Counted from the stretch's first letter, positions 1 through 14,547 are shown. The stretch is 64,000 nucleotides of DNA from Bolinopsis microptera (GCF_026151205.1 NC_087078.1:13747118-13811117), one strand, 5' to 3'. Numbers and translations are program-made. The notes: generated by a model not told the origin, from the letters alone.

Positions 1-567
1 AGTAATAGCGCAAAAATTTTGCGCTGGATATCGATGGCCAGCGCTGGCTATCGCTTAGCGCTGGCCAGCGCTAGTTGTCGCTATCCAGCGCTATTTGTCG
101 CGACATTTATCGAACATTTATCGAAAATTTATCAAAAATTGATATTTTGCGCTGGTTAGCGCTGGATAGCGCTGGCCAGCGCTGGCTAGCGCTGGATAGC
201 GACAACTAGCGCTGGCCAGCGCTAGTTGTCGCCATCCAGCGCTAGTTGTCGCTATCCAGCGCTGGCCAGCGCTAGTTATCGAACTGTTTTCTGCGATGGC
301 CAGTTGCGCTGGCCATCGCTAACTATCGCGTGCGACAGTGTCGCATAGCCAGCGACAACTAGCGCTGGATAGCGACAACTAGCGCTGGATGGCGACAACT
401 AGCGCTGGATGGCGACAACTAGCGCTGGATAGCGACAATTATCGAAGATATATATTTTGCGCTGGCCAGCGTTATCCAGCGCTGGATAGCGACAACTAGC
501 GCTGGATGGCGACAACTAGCGCTGGATAGCGCTAGTTGTCGCCATCCAGCGCTAGTTGTCGCGTTTT
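1..567. repeat. GC-rich array of 20-bp units in both orientations
   Basis: The window opens inside an array built from AGCGCTGGATAGCGACAACT and its reverse complement, with A/G variation in the middle. Direct runs (about 355-440 and 485-530) meet inverted runs (about 55-110, 225-275, 525-565), so the region could fold into many hairpins. AGCGCT and GGCCAGCGCTGGCC-like cores recur. It is far richer in G+C than the surrounding DNA, stops abruptly near 567, and is cut by the window's left edge. I see no coding potential. It could be a satellite or a foldback element. Confidence 0.8.
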
Positions 568-1973
568 GACTATCGCAAAAGAACCGAATAGTTAATCATT
601 AGTTAAATTAATAATTACTAGATTGAAGGAATAGTTTCATCTTAACGGTACCTTAAATCATCAATTTCAGACAAAGACTTATTCAGAAAACAGTTAATTA
701 GCTGACCTGAGAGGGTCCTGAATGAATATAAATCGTGGACTCCTCAGATATTCTGCTGCAAGACATAATATTTTCTGCTCTACCAACGTCAAGTCATAAA
801 CCTGATCAATACAGCGGGGGTTACCATGGTGATAATTCCGCTAAAATATCTGTACATTTTTACCATTCTAGAATAAATGTAAAGACGCCCCTGATCCACA
901 TCCAAAAAATTCAGGTTACTTTTCTACTCAACCTAATAATCTGGGAACATACCTTCCTATGTATAATGTCTGAGGTGAGTAGAAGGTCCAGTATCTTAAG
1001 AATAGCTTTGTTCCTCTCGTGGTCTGTATATTCAGATGGACAGCAGGCTATCGCTGAACACTGAAATAACAGCGTTACTATGGTTACGTGTGAGTTACCA
1101 TGGTTACGTGTGAGTTCCAGTATCTAGTTTTTCACACGGAGATAACAGAACTGATAATACAGCAGAGAGAATCTTGAGTGGTTACCACTCAATGTAACAT
1201 TTAACACCGTTACTATAGTACCAGTTACGTTATCACAGTAACAGCATTAACAATGTTACCTGTAAGGTCTCCTTGACAGTAAGATTACTGATGATACAGT
1301 GGTGAGGAATGTAGGAGGATATTGATTTGAACTGGGTTGTTGTTCTATCCACGTTACCCACTTTTATACGCCCCTTGCTGTTCTTTACTCTGAGGTTATG
1401 TTAGTGTTAACGAGAGGTTAACGACCGGGTAACGACCGGTTAACGACCACTTAATAGCAAATCGGCATAACTAAAAGTCATAGTCAATTGACCATAAGGA
1501 AAGCGTTTGTTTTCATCACCTGATTCCAGCTAGTATTTTGAGAAGAGTAGATCTGCCCGAACCAGAGGGTCCCAGAATGGCTGTCACCTGACCACCGTAG
1601 AATTCACCGTAACATTTGTTCAGTTTAATACCTCGCGCTGAGTGGGTACAAATATCATCATTTTTATTATCTTTGTTCAATTTTGTTTGTAATACAGTGA
1701 GATCGGAGTTGAATTTTGTAATTTGAGTCTGAAGAGTGAAGAGTAAGGGGGAATTTGTTGGTTAGTAGGTTTCCCCGTTATCTCGGCACAATTCCACCCT
1801 CATAATTCAACACCAGTGTCAAATTACTGGCTACTGCCACGATCCACAACACACCAAAACTTAAATCGTGATGAAATCTGTTTTTAATTACATTACAGTT
1901 CAGCCTTTTTCATATCGTTCTCAGATTACTTAAAGAACTGTAGTTGTTGCTGAAAAGGATAACATGAAAATAT
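568..1973. other. Non-coding stretch, nothing recognised
   Basis: AT-rich sequence with scattered GTTACC/GGTTAC motifs, including a short direct repeat at about 1077-1118. One open frame at 735-1064 lacks recognisable protein features. I see no gene. Confidence 0.5.
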
Positions 1974-2575
<602 letters not shown>

Positions 2576-3171
2576 TACGGAAATTGAACTGAATCACAAC
2601 TCACAAGTGTTTCCCATATCTTAAGCATAACATTACGAAAAGAACTGATCAGAGGTTGCAGTGAATGGAAATCTAGCGTTCGCCACAGGGAAAAAACGCG
2701 TGCAATTCTTGATTAATCTGAAAGAATAAAACTCACGGTTAGCACAAGAAAGCCAGTCAAACCGGAGACAGTTATCAGGATAGAGTTTCTGCTCCACTAT
2801 CTTCTCGCTGGTAACACTACAACCCTTATCTTTTCTCTCAGAGTCACTATCGTACCCTGGACCAGATTAGTGGTAATACAATTCACAGTAGTGAGTAATA
2901 ATAGTGTAATAGAGTAATAACGAACTACTGACTACATTGTGAGCTGTATTAATGGTTTCTTATATAATCGCTGAAATCATCGGTAGATCAAATGGCCGGT
3001 CGAAAATGCTGATAAAGAAGTACAATCAATATTCAATAATGACAATTATAGTAACGTTGTCATGGTGACAAAGTTACCTGGGTCGATGTAGTCTGACATT
3101 TGATCATCAGGTGTTATCTCATCTCCTCCATTGACCTGCACCATGCTACCTCGCAGCAACTTCAGTAGTGC
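2576..3171. other. Non-coding stretch, nothing recognised
   Basis: Unique-looking AT-rich sequence between the GT tract and a weak candidate exon. I see no repeat or gene. Confidence 0.4.
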
Positions 3172-3530
3172 TTATAAATTTAATTCCTCGTCTCCGTGCG
3201 TTAAACTCAGAGGGACTTTTCTTCTCAGTTTAACGAGTGAGTTGAAGGGTTCCTCGTACTCCTTTATAATATGGGAAGCTTCACAGGAACAGATGTCGGC
3301 ATATTTTACATCTTGTTCTTCAGCTAGAGATACAAATTGTGGTAAACGGGAATGTTTATCATATCGAGAGCAACAGCTCAACAGATTAAAGATCTTATCA
3401 TTCTCACGAAAGTACAATATGGGAGAGGAAGTGCGTATGCTAATAGAAATTGGTTCTGAAGTGTTTTCAAAACTTCCTTTGACCAAACCTTCCCAAACTT
3501 CATCACCAAAAGAGATGTCACGATAAATAA
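3172..3530 (-). CDS. Possible terminal exon of an unrecognised gene
   Basis: On the minus strand an open frame follows a pyrimidine-rich acceptor (a T run, then GCAAAG) at about 3531 and ends in TAA at 3172-3174. The roughly 118 residues have a mixed, protein-like composition with a charged C-terminal half (key residues around AEEQDVKYADICSCE). I do not recognise the family and found no upstream partner exon. An overlapping plus-strand frame (3131-3526) is also open, so chance cannot be excluded. Read this as a weak lead. Confidence 0.22.
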
Positions 3531-5077
3531 CTTTGCAAAAAATACAGACATCGTAAATTGTATTACAAGTGAACGAATGCATAATTCAAATGAAACCCAA
3601 GACAGGCGGAGACATTGAAATGTGAGAGATAAGGAAACATGCAATATTGGGTCATGTCATGTCCCGGAATGCACCAAAGAACCTGTCAAGAAAAACAACA
3701 CGGGACTACTCTAAAGCAACCTCAACAAGAACCACTCAACTGATGTACCACAAACGTTTAGAAGATAAAAATAATTCAAACTTTTCCTACAGTTTTACAC
3801 TTTTCATTTAAAATATAGACTAAAATCATGATTGCAGGTTAAGGTTGACGAGTAATGATTACAGTGAAACTGAATAGAACAACTTGTGAAATGTAAAACC
3901 TCTAGAATAGAAGACCTGAAAACACAACTCAATACAGGGGGAACTCGGTAAAAGTCAGAAAAATGTAAATGATTTTAGTAAAAACACATCGCCTTCAGAA
4001 TTGAAGATCTGGTAATGCCTTATGAAATGAAATGAAATAAAATGAAATGAGATATTTATATCCCGCTCATATGATTAACCAACAACACAAGGAAGGTGGT
4101 TAACCATGTCAGAGCGGCTGACTGTGAGTGATGTGAGCAAATGTGTAAAAATGAACAAGAGTATAATATAAGACCAAGACAAAATTAAAACATCTTTTAT
4201 TTTAAACCACACTAATCTAAAAAGAAGCAGAGACCATACAATACATGTAGGTATAATAAAGGTACTACTACAACCATGATGGAACGTACTAAACGAGAAA
4301 AGAAAACAAATGAATGAGAACAAAGCACTAAGCAGAGGATCAAATGTCAGTTTAGTGTTAAATGTTAACAGTAACACCCGAGCTGCTGTAAAACAAGCCG
4401 TTTTAAAACAGTGTCCTGTAACAAATTACTGCAAGGATAAAGTGACACGGTGAACCGTGAAAGAGGCTGCAGTAGAGAGGGTGTAGTAGAGAGGGTGTGG
4501 TTATTAAGTGGTTTAGCTGTCGTTTTAAATCAGAGATAAGAAATTTAGTGGGACACTGATAAGACCTTTTATGGGTCCGCAACTTGTATTTTATACAGAG
4601 GTATCTAATTTTTGTACAAGATAAGAAATCCGACCAGACTTGAGAAATACTGGATAGGTTATAGGTTTATAATTTGATTTGGAGCTGTAAAATGTTGGAA
4701 TGTTCTTCCTAAAACACGAACATTTTTTAACATTCTTTACTTGATACCTAGGACATATCTCCCGAGTACACAACGAAGCTCAGTGTATCAGTATTCCCCA
4801 CCCAGAGGTGCAGTTATAAACTAATGACGATCAATACAAAAGGCAACAGAATCTTCAATCTACTTGAGTGAGGTGATGGCTTGAATATAGCTGAATATAG
4901 CTGAAAATAGCTGAAAATAGCTGCGTGTGCGTGATGAGAGAAGTTAAAACAACTATTTAACAAGCATGCAGTGCACCCTCACTGAGCACGGTGTATTATG
5001 TGTTTAACTTGGACGGTAAGTGGGACTGTAACTGCCAAATTATGCTAATCGGAGAAGGACTGCCTTTATTTTGTCCA
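3531..5077. other. Non-coding stretch with short simple repeats
   Basis: It contains an AAATGAAATG-type simple repeat at about 4022-4052 and about four copies of an 11-bp GCTGAAAATA-type unit at 4880-4923. No gene is recognised. Confidence 0.5.
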
Positions 5078-5205
5078 TTGTTAATGGACTAACCCGGGGC
5101 GCGCTACTTCGTAGCACTTGCCTCGGGCTAATATTTCGAGAAGAAAGCGGCGCGCGCTACTTCGAACTTCGAAGAAATTTAGACGAGTATAGCATCCGTC
5201 AGCGT
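5078..5205 (-). repeat. Dispersed GC-rich repeat, inverted copy of 63.5 kb repeat
   Basis: This is related in inverted orientation to 63533-63652. Both share CTACTTCGAA..GAAATTTAGACGAGTA, GCGGCGCGCGCTACTTCG, a CCCGG block and TTGTTAATG at the far end. The two copies differ by substitutions and small indels. Two diverged copies 58 kb apart in an AT-rich background suggest an interspersed element of unknown class. I see no terminal inverted repeat. Confidence 0.7.
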
Positions 5206-7498
5206 TTATTTGGACACGTGGGAGATGATCAGATGAGTTGATTAGTTGTTGTGACAAGCTGATCGGCTGTTTGAAGTGTCTTGTTAGAACGAATATTGAT
5301 AATAGGGTGGGAGTGTACACTGTGGTAGGTGTCTAGAAGCAGGGGTGAAGGAAGATGGGGGGGGGGGGGGGGGGGGCAGGGCCTAGAAATGTAGTTTACT
5401 AAAGAAGGAGTGTGCTTCACAAAAGAAGGGAGTTGATAAACAAAGAGAGTAACTGAAGGTAGTTACTAACGTCTAACCATGTTACTTAACAAGTTACCTA
5501 ACAAGCTATTTACCAAATTAAAAAAAATAATTACTACACAAAGTTACTTAACAGTAAATAAATTACTAAACAAATTGACAAGATCAGATGCAATATCTAA
5601 TAATCTATCGTCTCTGAAAAAATTAGACGTCCAGAGAAAACAATATATATGTGTTTTAATATTGAATGGGCGTGGTCTAAAATATTCGAATATTAAAATT
5701 TTGGCCTAACTAATATGATAAAATTAGAAATTTGCATACCATTAAACAACGTACAGCAGAAAATACATGAACCTGAATATAAAAAGAAGAAAATACATGT
5801 GTAAGTAAGCAGAAGTGAGCAGACAAGTTTCATCTAGAAGTGGAACAATTCTTTACATTTTGAAGCCAGAGTGTGGACTGGTGCTGTTTAAAAGATTCCA
5901 CATGATACTCAATAAATGTATTTAATAGTAGTGGTAAAAATAGATTAAATACATTAAGAACATGCTGAAAAAATCACAGGGGGAATAAAGTACTCCAAAA
6001 TAAGAGAAGCGTTACAAAATCCGTCTTATAGGTCAACTAACACAGCGTAACAAGCAGCGACTAGAACTACACTGAAATTACACTAGTAGTACGATTGCGG
6101 GGCGCCATCGTGATCAGTTCTTTTCAAACAAATCCTGGCAGAGTTCCATTTTACAACGAAACACTTTGAAGCACAGTGATCTCTATTCATTTACCAGTTA
6201 AATACACTTAAATGAAACTGTGAGATTCTCCCTCGAGGTAACAACATTTCCCCTTGAGGTTATACAATTAGGGGTGATGGTTAATTTGGTTATTTACTTG
6301 AAACATGGTGGGGAAGTGGCTGAAGTTTACTGTTGAAGCAGTTCTTGACCAATCAGCTTGCAGCAACGACCCATCATATTACTATGAATCCATTAACCCG
6401 TGACCGGGGAACAAATGATCAACAATGGAGGCTCAACAAGAAACACCAGTACCTACATATTGACAAGGACCAGTGAATTGATTAACTCTTCTAATGAACA
6501 ACACTGACTGATAAAGACCGATCAGACACCACGCCTAATAGATATTTGGAACTGTGCCAGGGACATGTCAGATATAAAGCCGCTTCTATTATGATCGTGT
6601 GGTTTCAGCATTGTACATATATTGTATTACGTAACTTATAAATTACGTACTACAATTATACAATGTAAATATAACCTAGAGGTGCTTTTATGAGTAGTGC
6701 GCGGAGAAACGAGCTCGTTCCTACACATATGTTGCTTGAACTACAGACTACATTCAATACACACACACTTGTAAATACTAAACATGCAATAAAACCAATT
6801 ATATGTTAAATAAGGTGTGGTGTTGGTGGAATCCAGAAAAGAGCGGGAGTGGGCAGCCAGTGTCGCTTATAACTACAGACTACAGAAATATTAGCAGCAA
6901 ATTCAGAAGTTTTATAGACAATGGATTGTAATCTGTTGTTCAAGCATGATCTTATATAGTTATAAAGGATTGTGGAGATGTTATGATTAGAGGCCGAGGG
7001 CCGGTTCGGCTAAAACATCTCTAAATTGGTATGTATACCACTCTTTATCGAAAGTTTCTCGAGAAAATGAACAATTAATGAACACTACATGAGCCACATA
7101 GTTGTTGGGAAATAGCCAAATTATCGATTCTTTTCTTAGCATCGAATAGCACCATAGATCAGGGGTTAATTGCAGAGGTCGCAGAAAAGTAATGCTCATT
7201 AGAAGCCAGGTTACTCAACAAAACAGCTACTACAAATAATAAGTGTTGCACATGTCACGAGTCTAATATCGAATGAGATACAAGGATGAGTAATATAAGG
7301 TCATCATCAACAGTGCTCTAAGCAGCAACAAATTAATACAATAGGAAGAGAAATTGAACCCCAACTCTGAGAATATCACTTATTAAAGTGTTATTTAGGT
7401 TCATTTATCGTCACGAGAGTTCTGACTATAATATGACAAGGTTCTATGATCTGCTATATGTTGGTCTGTGTAATTAGTCCGATGAGGAGTATAGGTAG
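5206..7498. other. Non-coding stretch, with an 18-bp poly-G run
   Basis: AT-rich DNA with a poly-G run at about 5359-5376 and no recognisable coding exon. Several short open frames (for example 5479-5709) are low-complexity Leu/Asn/Lys stretches that I do not support as genes. Confidence 0.45.
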
Positions 7499-7752
7499 GT
7501 ACACACTACACACTACACACTACACACTACACACTACACACTACACCCTACACGCTACACGCTACACGCTACACGCTACACACTACACGCTACACACTAC
7601 ACACTACACACTACACACTACACACTACACACTACACACTACACACTACACACTACACACTACACACTACACACTACACACTACACACTACACACTACAC
7701 ACTACACACTACACACTACACACTACACACTACACACTACACACTACACACT
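7499..7752. repeat. (CACACTA)n heptamer array
   Basis: About 35 head-to-tail copies of a 7-bp unit with a few C/G variants (CACGCTA) clustered in the first third. The array ends cleanly at CTTCAGG. Because 7 is not a multiple of 3, all frames of one strand read the same seven-residue peptide repeat, which explains the open frame across it. Confidence 0.95.
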
Positions 7753-10569
7753 TCAGGTTATAGTTGGGCTATGAGTTCAAATATTCGGAGACAGTGTATA
7801 TTTGTATATTTGTGCGTATTTCTAACGTGTTTTGGCACTGAATGTTGAAAATAGTATGTTATTCTACGGACCGTCGGCTATTATACACACGTAAAACTTC
7901 CAAGGCGACTGAACTAGCGACTGAACCGTATAAAACCTACACAAATAACGGTCACGCGACAACAGCTCATGGCTTATACTCCTATAATAGTCTGCAAACT
8001 GTTCGCAATTACTTTAATTGATAAACTATATCTGCAGGTAGAGGAGTCAAGAGTCACAGATTTATATAAGTGATGTTAAGTTTTAAGGAGAAAATAGGAA
8101 CAAAAAACTGAAGTTACATATTCAACATATTGTTGCATAATAACGGGCTTTTTAAAGTGATTTCGAGAAAATAAATAAAATTTAATGATAAATGAGATTA
8201 ATTTCGAAATATTGCTTTACCCTCCGTGTATGCAGTTGAACTTCTATTGGATTATATATCATAATAGTCACACGTAAAAACCTTAAAGTAGTATATCGTA
8301 AAATTAATAATGTAAAGAATATTAATATGTCACTCAGAACAATTTGATATTAAAAGAAGCAGTCGGAGTTTCAGAAAACCAACGGCTATTTACAGTTTCG
8401 CTAATTAAGTTTGGCTAGTTTCGCTAGTTAAGGGTGGTCATTTCAGTTGATGGCCCTGCTGCAGCGCAGCTAAAACAGCAAATAAGTAAGTAAGTAAGTA
8501 ACCTGTTTGTACACTGTACAGTTTAGTAAACTTTATTTTATTGTTTAACAAACATGATTTAAGAGTTAAGTAAACTTGATTCTATACAGTAGTTTCATTA
8601 ACTTGATTTTATGGAGGTAATTAGTGCGAAACTGTGAGCAGAGACACTCTAGAATGATAGGAAAATTAAAACTTTCAAAGTGTGAACAAACTAACGATAT
8701 AATAGTCCGTCAACAAAAACTAAAAAGCATATCTCAACAGCCAGTTAGTTTAATTGCTCAGCTGAATAACAGTGACTGCAGAACTGCAGACCACGGTGGT
8801 CTGCAGTTCTGCAGTTCTGCAGCCTGAGACCACACTAATGAAAGTAAACTTATACTAAATATTGTAAACTTATTAGCTGCATTGTAATATAATTCTGGAC
8901 ACAGTAGTATCAGGAAGCTAAAAGTCAGTGAAAGTGGAAGATATGGACACAACACAGGTATCTACTGACTGAGAGCTGGAACGAACACAGAAGTAAAAGA
9001 AAGATATAAGTGTTAATATACTTTAAAATAAGAGTGTACAGTGTAGACTGTAGAGTGTGTATAAATATAGTACAGACAGGCGTAATTAACTCAATACACA
9101 CGCTAATTGGGGGTGGAAATAGCCTCATCAGCTCCTGCAGTACAATTACTGTTGTAAAACGAGGTGCAGAATTGTCACAAATGGTAGTCGTTAACAAATC
9201 ATCATTGAGCACACAGGAACAATGAACATCGTGTAAACATACTTAGACGCAGTACAATTATTTAATTTCCACAATTACTTAATAACTTAATTACCATGAC
9301 TATAAAGCAGATTACCACGTATAAAAAGTAACAAAATTAAACCCGTCCTGCAACAGATTACTACGATAGTTTAAACATTAAACATAGCCTCAAACTTAAC
9401 CTTAACACAGCTGACCCTAACTCTTGACAACGTAATTAACTTAACAAACAGTAACTAACAACAGTTATAATGTAACTAACAACAGTTATAATGTAACTCC
9501 AACATTCCACTTCCCAAACCTTTCCTAAATATCAACTCAATTTAAAACGCATCAACTAACTTGTCTCAGCAGTATAACTATAATATGGTAACCTGTAGAA
9601 GTGTAACTACATAATATATGGTAACTAACAGTAACCATAGTAATGTCAGATCAACAGATCCTACAGATCTACTACCCGACCCATACTAAAAATAAACCTA
9701 ATTTAAAACCAGGCTACATGTAAAATGTAGACACTGTTCCCCGATATATATAATATATATATAACCCTACAGTGTCTAACTAACATTGAACAATGGGTAT
9801 AACACTCAGCATGTATAGGTACATCTATAGTACTATAATAACACAGTGTATGCAGTGTACACTCATTGTATATACAATGACATGATCAGTGCTATATAGT
9901 TTCAGTCGGTGTAAGCCATACCAAGGTACTACTGATATCGCAGAGCACGAAGTTAACGAGTTAACAATGACAGAACGAGTTAACAGTAATAATGACAACA
10001 TATTATTTCAACATCGTGGGGTTGGGCACAGTTTTATTATCTACATAACTCTGTGTACTTCAGGTACTAGGACACTACAGCATGGAATGTACGGAGGGGG
10101 GACTAGGACACTACAGCATGGAATGTACGGAGGGAGAGGTCTTTACCACAGGTATGAGGTAGGTATACTAGCAGTACACTACAGCATGGAATGTACGGGG
10201 GGGGGGGGGGCAAGGGGGGTCTTGTTATTTAGAATATTGGGAACTCCACGATATGAATTGAAGAGTTTCAATTCAAAATATGATAATAATAATTTACTTG
10301 TCACCCACTGACCACTCTACCACAATTACCTTTATTACCATGACAGTCACTTCAACTTCTAAACTGAGACACGTCCAGTACCAAAGTAGACAGTGTGTAA
10401 TGTGCATATCTCTAACAATAAGGGTGTGCTACACTGAGTATATAAGCCTATATCAATAAGTTAAGAAGGGACTGTAGATTGTAATTCAATATATGATGAT
10501 GTAAACAATTACACGACACCTGTAACTATATGGGGTGATCTCGACAGAGAAGTACTAAATTACTGAAGT
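7753..10569. other. Non-coding stretch with small repeats
   Basis: It holds a short AAGT run (about 8481-8500), a PstI-site-rich palindrome (reported separately), tandem GTAACTAACAACAGTTATAAT copies near 9460-9495, and three GGACACTACAGCATGGAATG-type units (about 10067-10190) followed by a G run. No gene is recognised. Confidence 0.5.
8776..8814. repeat. Palindrome with 19-bp arms
   Basis: CTGCAGAACTGCAGACCAC is followed after one G by its exact reverse complement. A further GTTCTGCAG copy follows, so the right arm is partly duplicated. There are four CTGCAG sites in about 45 bp. Confidence 0.9.
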
Positions 10570-10570
10570 A

Positions 10571-11046
10571 CTAAAGTACTAAATACTAATACTCAACTAT
10601 ACTCCGTAATACTGAATACTGAGTCAGTATAATGAATACTGAGTCAGTATACTGAATACTGAATACTGAATACTGATTCAGTATACTAAATACTAAATAC
10701 TAATACTCAACTATACTCAGTAATACTGAATACTGAGTCAGTATACTGAATACTGAGTCAGTATACTGAATACTGAATAATGAATACTGAATACTGAATA
10801 CTGAGTACTGAATACTGAATACTGAATACTGAATACTGAATACTGAATACTGAATACTGAATACTGAATACTGAGTCAGTATACTGAATACTGAATACTG
10901 AATACTGAATACTGAATACTGAATACTGAATACTGAATACTGAATACTGAATACTGAATACTGAGTACTGAATACTGAATACTGAATACTGAATACTGAA
11001 TACTGAGTCAGTATACTGAATACTGAATACTGAATACTGAGTCAGT
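10571..11046. repeat. (AATACTG)n heptamer array with GAGTCAGTAT spacers
   Basis: Long head-to-tail runs of a 7-bp unit are punctuated by GAGTCAGTATACTG segments, which restart the array several times. Early copies (10571-10760) are more diverged than those at 10780-11000, suggesting expansion toward higher coordinates. Confidence 0.93.
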
Positions 11047-14000
11047 GAATATTGAAAGTTGGAACAGAGCCTTGAGACTGATACTATAGCTTCCACAAAT
11101 TGTAACGGCGGGCGAAAGATAAAAGGGGAACCCGTAATTCTTACTACATTCAAATGTGCTACTAGAGTACCAATTCAACCCAACGTTCGGGCTAGAATTT
11201 CGTTCTTCAAAAATTACTAGAACTTGCAGCAAATGTTGGCATAGAGCAAATGTTGACATTGAGGCGACTAACATGTTAATTACATAAACGCTTTCACGTA
11301 CAGCATTGTAATCAAATATATAAAGGGGTTTGATGAGAACGAAAGAATTAAGCTCAATGTGGGGAGTTTATACTGAACTGATACAAATAAAAGTAGTCTG
11401 CACACCTGATCCACACTGTATACATACTGACACCTGCTGTAACACACTTTTCAAATACCTGGCTCAAATACTGTGCAAATTGTGCATGTTAATGATCAAA
11501 GAAAAGCAAGAATGGAGAACTGCAAGGCTACAAAAATTAAACGAAAAGAAAGGATTAAGAATCGAACAAAAAAAAACAAGCGCTCCGGAGCTCATTTTAT
11601 TCACTTAACATTACCAGCTCATACAATGAGACTGCAAATTGAGATTTAAGGAGAAACAATATGTTCCAAACAATACAATTAGATAATAACACATGAAGTA
11701 GAGATCAAGGTAATGAGAGCAGACTACAGAGAATACAACTTATACAGAACAAAGATAGGCTCTCTCCCTCCCTCCCTCGATCTCTCCCTCCGCATTATAA
11801 GTGTGAGGAATGAGGCGACTAAATACCCAGCACTGAATTCTGATCTTATGTGTTGGGTGTCAGGTGACACGGCTTTAAACACCGTGTACACTGTGTGGGG
11901 AGGAATTATACAGAGGTAAACATCAGAATGGAACTCTACTACAAGTGTTGTCAGTTTCGTCACTTTTAATTATTGCTGCAACAAGTTGTTGCACGTTCTG
12001 TTAGCGCCGCGCGCTGAAAACACGTGATGTCACGTGATCATAAGGCGTCTTTGAGCTGACTCGTGTTTTGGCGACACGAGGACGGTGTTGAAGTCTTGTT
12101 GCTCAACAAGTGCCCGGTAGTTCAAGATAACTTTCCTTAATTTAATAGAGCTGAATACAGCGGCAACTGATGACTGTACAATTATTACAGTAACTGGCAA
12201 CTGTATTTAGATGAACAGGTGTATAATACGTGTGTGGGCTCATATATCACGTTAATACGTGAAACAAAGTGGATATTTGATACAATGTGGCCACCAGAAT
12301 ACGAATAGTTCACACGTTAACAGTTTACAATGATGATAAGGCACACGAATGAGAGTCTCCAATCAGTTGGGAAGTAATCTGATTTAGTCGATGTTTCGGC
12401 AACATTGAACATGTTCGTTGATAATGCTATTTATTAATTACCTATATGTATTCCTGCAAATCACAATAGCAGTTCTAGCTGTTATACCTGATATAGAAGT
12501 ACTGTAGAAATATAATTACCTGTAGAACTTAGAAGTACTCAATTGAAGTATAACCAGTGCTATTATATTCATCACACCAGTAGGATATTGAATATAAGTA
12601 TTTAATGTTAATTAGTTGAAGCTGAACTATAATAATTACAAAGGAGTTAGGAGCAAACTTAGGGGGTTTCAACCAGCAGTTATAAGTCAAAACAATTATA
12701 TTAGTTTAATTTGAAACGTGACTTAAACGATGTTTTATTCCAACACATTTCAAATGACATGGCGTTTCAAATGACATGGCGTTTCAAATGACATGGCGTT
12801 GCAAATGACATGGCGTTTCAAATGACATGGCACCGCAGGAAATTCAATTAAATGAGATGATATTGGTGGAGAGGATGAATTCTAATTATAAACTGTGATA
12901 GGGAAAATATGTGCGATTTATCAATAACACTAATTACCTGCAAATTAAGATAAAATGTGGGGTTTTCCGTTTTGCAGACTAATTTAATGTGCATATTTGT
13001 TCAGTGTAGTTAAGAAATATTATATCATACTATTTATTATCATGTGGTATAGTTACACGACAACATTATGTTTTTCAAGGAATTAGTCTTTATGTTTACA
13101 ACTATTATTGAAGTAACGATGATGAAGGAACAGCTGACAGAAAAACAAAATAAAAAGGAGGCTCCACACTTACAGTATGGGATTGAACAACGGATCTGAA
13201 GCTGAGTGATCCGGATCGGCCCCAGTGTCACTATAATATGGCGTTGATATCTCTTCCCACCAGACCAGCTTCAACTATCAACTACCCAATAAATATCAAC
13301 TACCCAATAAATACAACTGATAAATTCACTCTACGTGGTAGGACACACGAACTCAAATAGTGTCAACGTTATATAAGTAAAACACAACGCAGCAGCAGTC
13401 ACTGCAGTAAAATAAATACGCGTGCCAACTATAAAACACTGCTCTTCCTGTGTCAATAATGAAGTGGTGCACAGTGAAGCGCAATGAGGCGGCTATCATA
13501 CGATTTACCGGTTTTTTTTGTGTTTTAAATTAGCGGGTTTTAATTGCTCAAAGCAAATGTCATATGTGTTGTATTTACATTGATAGGATGCATGCTATGC
13601 TTGTGACGTGTTTATTTGTACTTGTGGGTGATCATGATGTCCGTGATGATTCTCGATCGCACGTTCATGTGACTCATAATCATATTGAATTCATTTAAGC
13701 ATAAAGCATAACAATAATCAGTAACTTTAACGACAACGCAACTAATACTTTTTGGCGCACAATCACGGCCTGGTTTATAACATCATATTTATAATAAACG
13801 TAATTTATATCTCAGTAGACAGTAGATCAGCTATTTAAAAAAATACATAGTTTTATAGTTATATAGTTCCTTTTTATAGTTCCGGAGGGAACTACCATGA
13901 TTCTCAAAAGTCGTTTCCCCCCCCCCCCTCCCGGGTCATGACTCATGGTTGTTAAACTTAAACTTTGATCGGATACAAAACCGTAAAGACCTTTTGGGAG

Positions 14001-14381
14001 AGCGAAATAGCGAGCCCTCAAAATTAGAACATGACACTGGTCACCAAACGATCATGTAGACAGCAAATTAAATGAATATACAGCCAGAGTGGATTATGTA
14101 GACAAGGACACTAGACACAGACAATATAGCGAGTTTATAAGTGATATAAGGGAGACTTTTAGACAGACTCCTTTGTTAACTGTAACACTAACAGAGATTA
14201 CGGAATAGTTACGGAACTTTTATCATTTTGGTATCTGTGCCAAATAAAACCCTGGGCTGCATCGATTCTATAATCTGTATTAGCACACCATTGTAACCAT
14301 AGTAACTAGTAAGTTGCGTTCTTGATTTTACCAGCTAGAACATAGAACATGTTCATCATGATGTGGTGTCCCTAGATTTTC
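11047..14381. other. Non-coding stretch, nothing recognised as a gene
   Basis: It contains a small 17-bp array (reported separately), a short GC-rich patch at about 12005-12080 with two CACGTGA sites, and a C run at 13919-13928. Short open frames here (for example 11330-11608) have no recognised homology or splice support. Confidence 0.45.
12748..12831. repeat. 17-bp minisatellite, 5 copies
   Basis: Five tandem copies of TTTCAAATGACATGGCG, one with a T-to-G change at the second T. Confidence 0.95.
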
Positions 14382-14547
14382 TCGTTCACAATTCACATAA
14401 TACATAATATATTATGTAATCACTTTTTTTACCCCCCCCCCCCCTCCGTAATCAGTTTTACACATAGCTATTGTATCAAAATTACACTAGCGTAATCATT
14501 TCGAACCCCCCCCTCCCCCCTCGGCTGATTACGTAATATGTGAACGA
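14382..14547. mobile_element. Diverged MITE of the GTTCACATATTACGTAATC family
   Basis: The right end carries TGATTACGTAATATGTGAAC. The left end is a corrupted inverted copy (CGTTCACAATTCACATAA..TATTATGTAATCA). The interior has C-rich runs, CCGTAATCAGTTTTACACA and ACACTAGCGTAATCATTT, which match the interior of the intact copy at 40697-40860 in reverse orientation. The terminal GGGG of the other copies is lost, so the exact ends are uncertain. Confidence 0.75.

Noticed and set aside
7446-7763. Plus-strand frame of 105 codons
   Set aside because: It only reads through the CACACTA heptamer array.
10758-11153. Minus-strand frame rich in Ser-Ile-Gln-Tyr
   Set aside because: A seven-residue translation of the AATACTG array.
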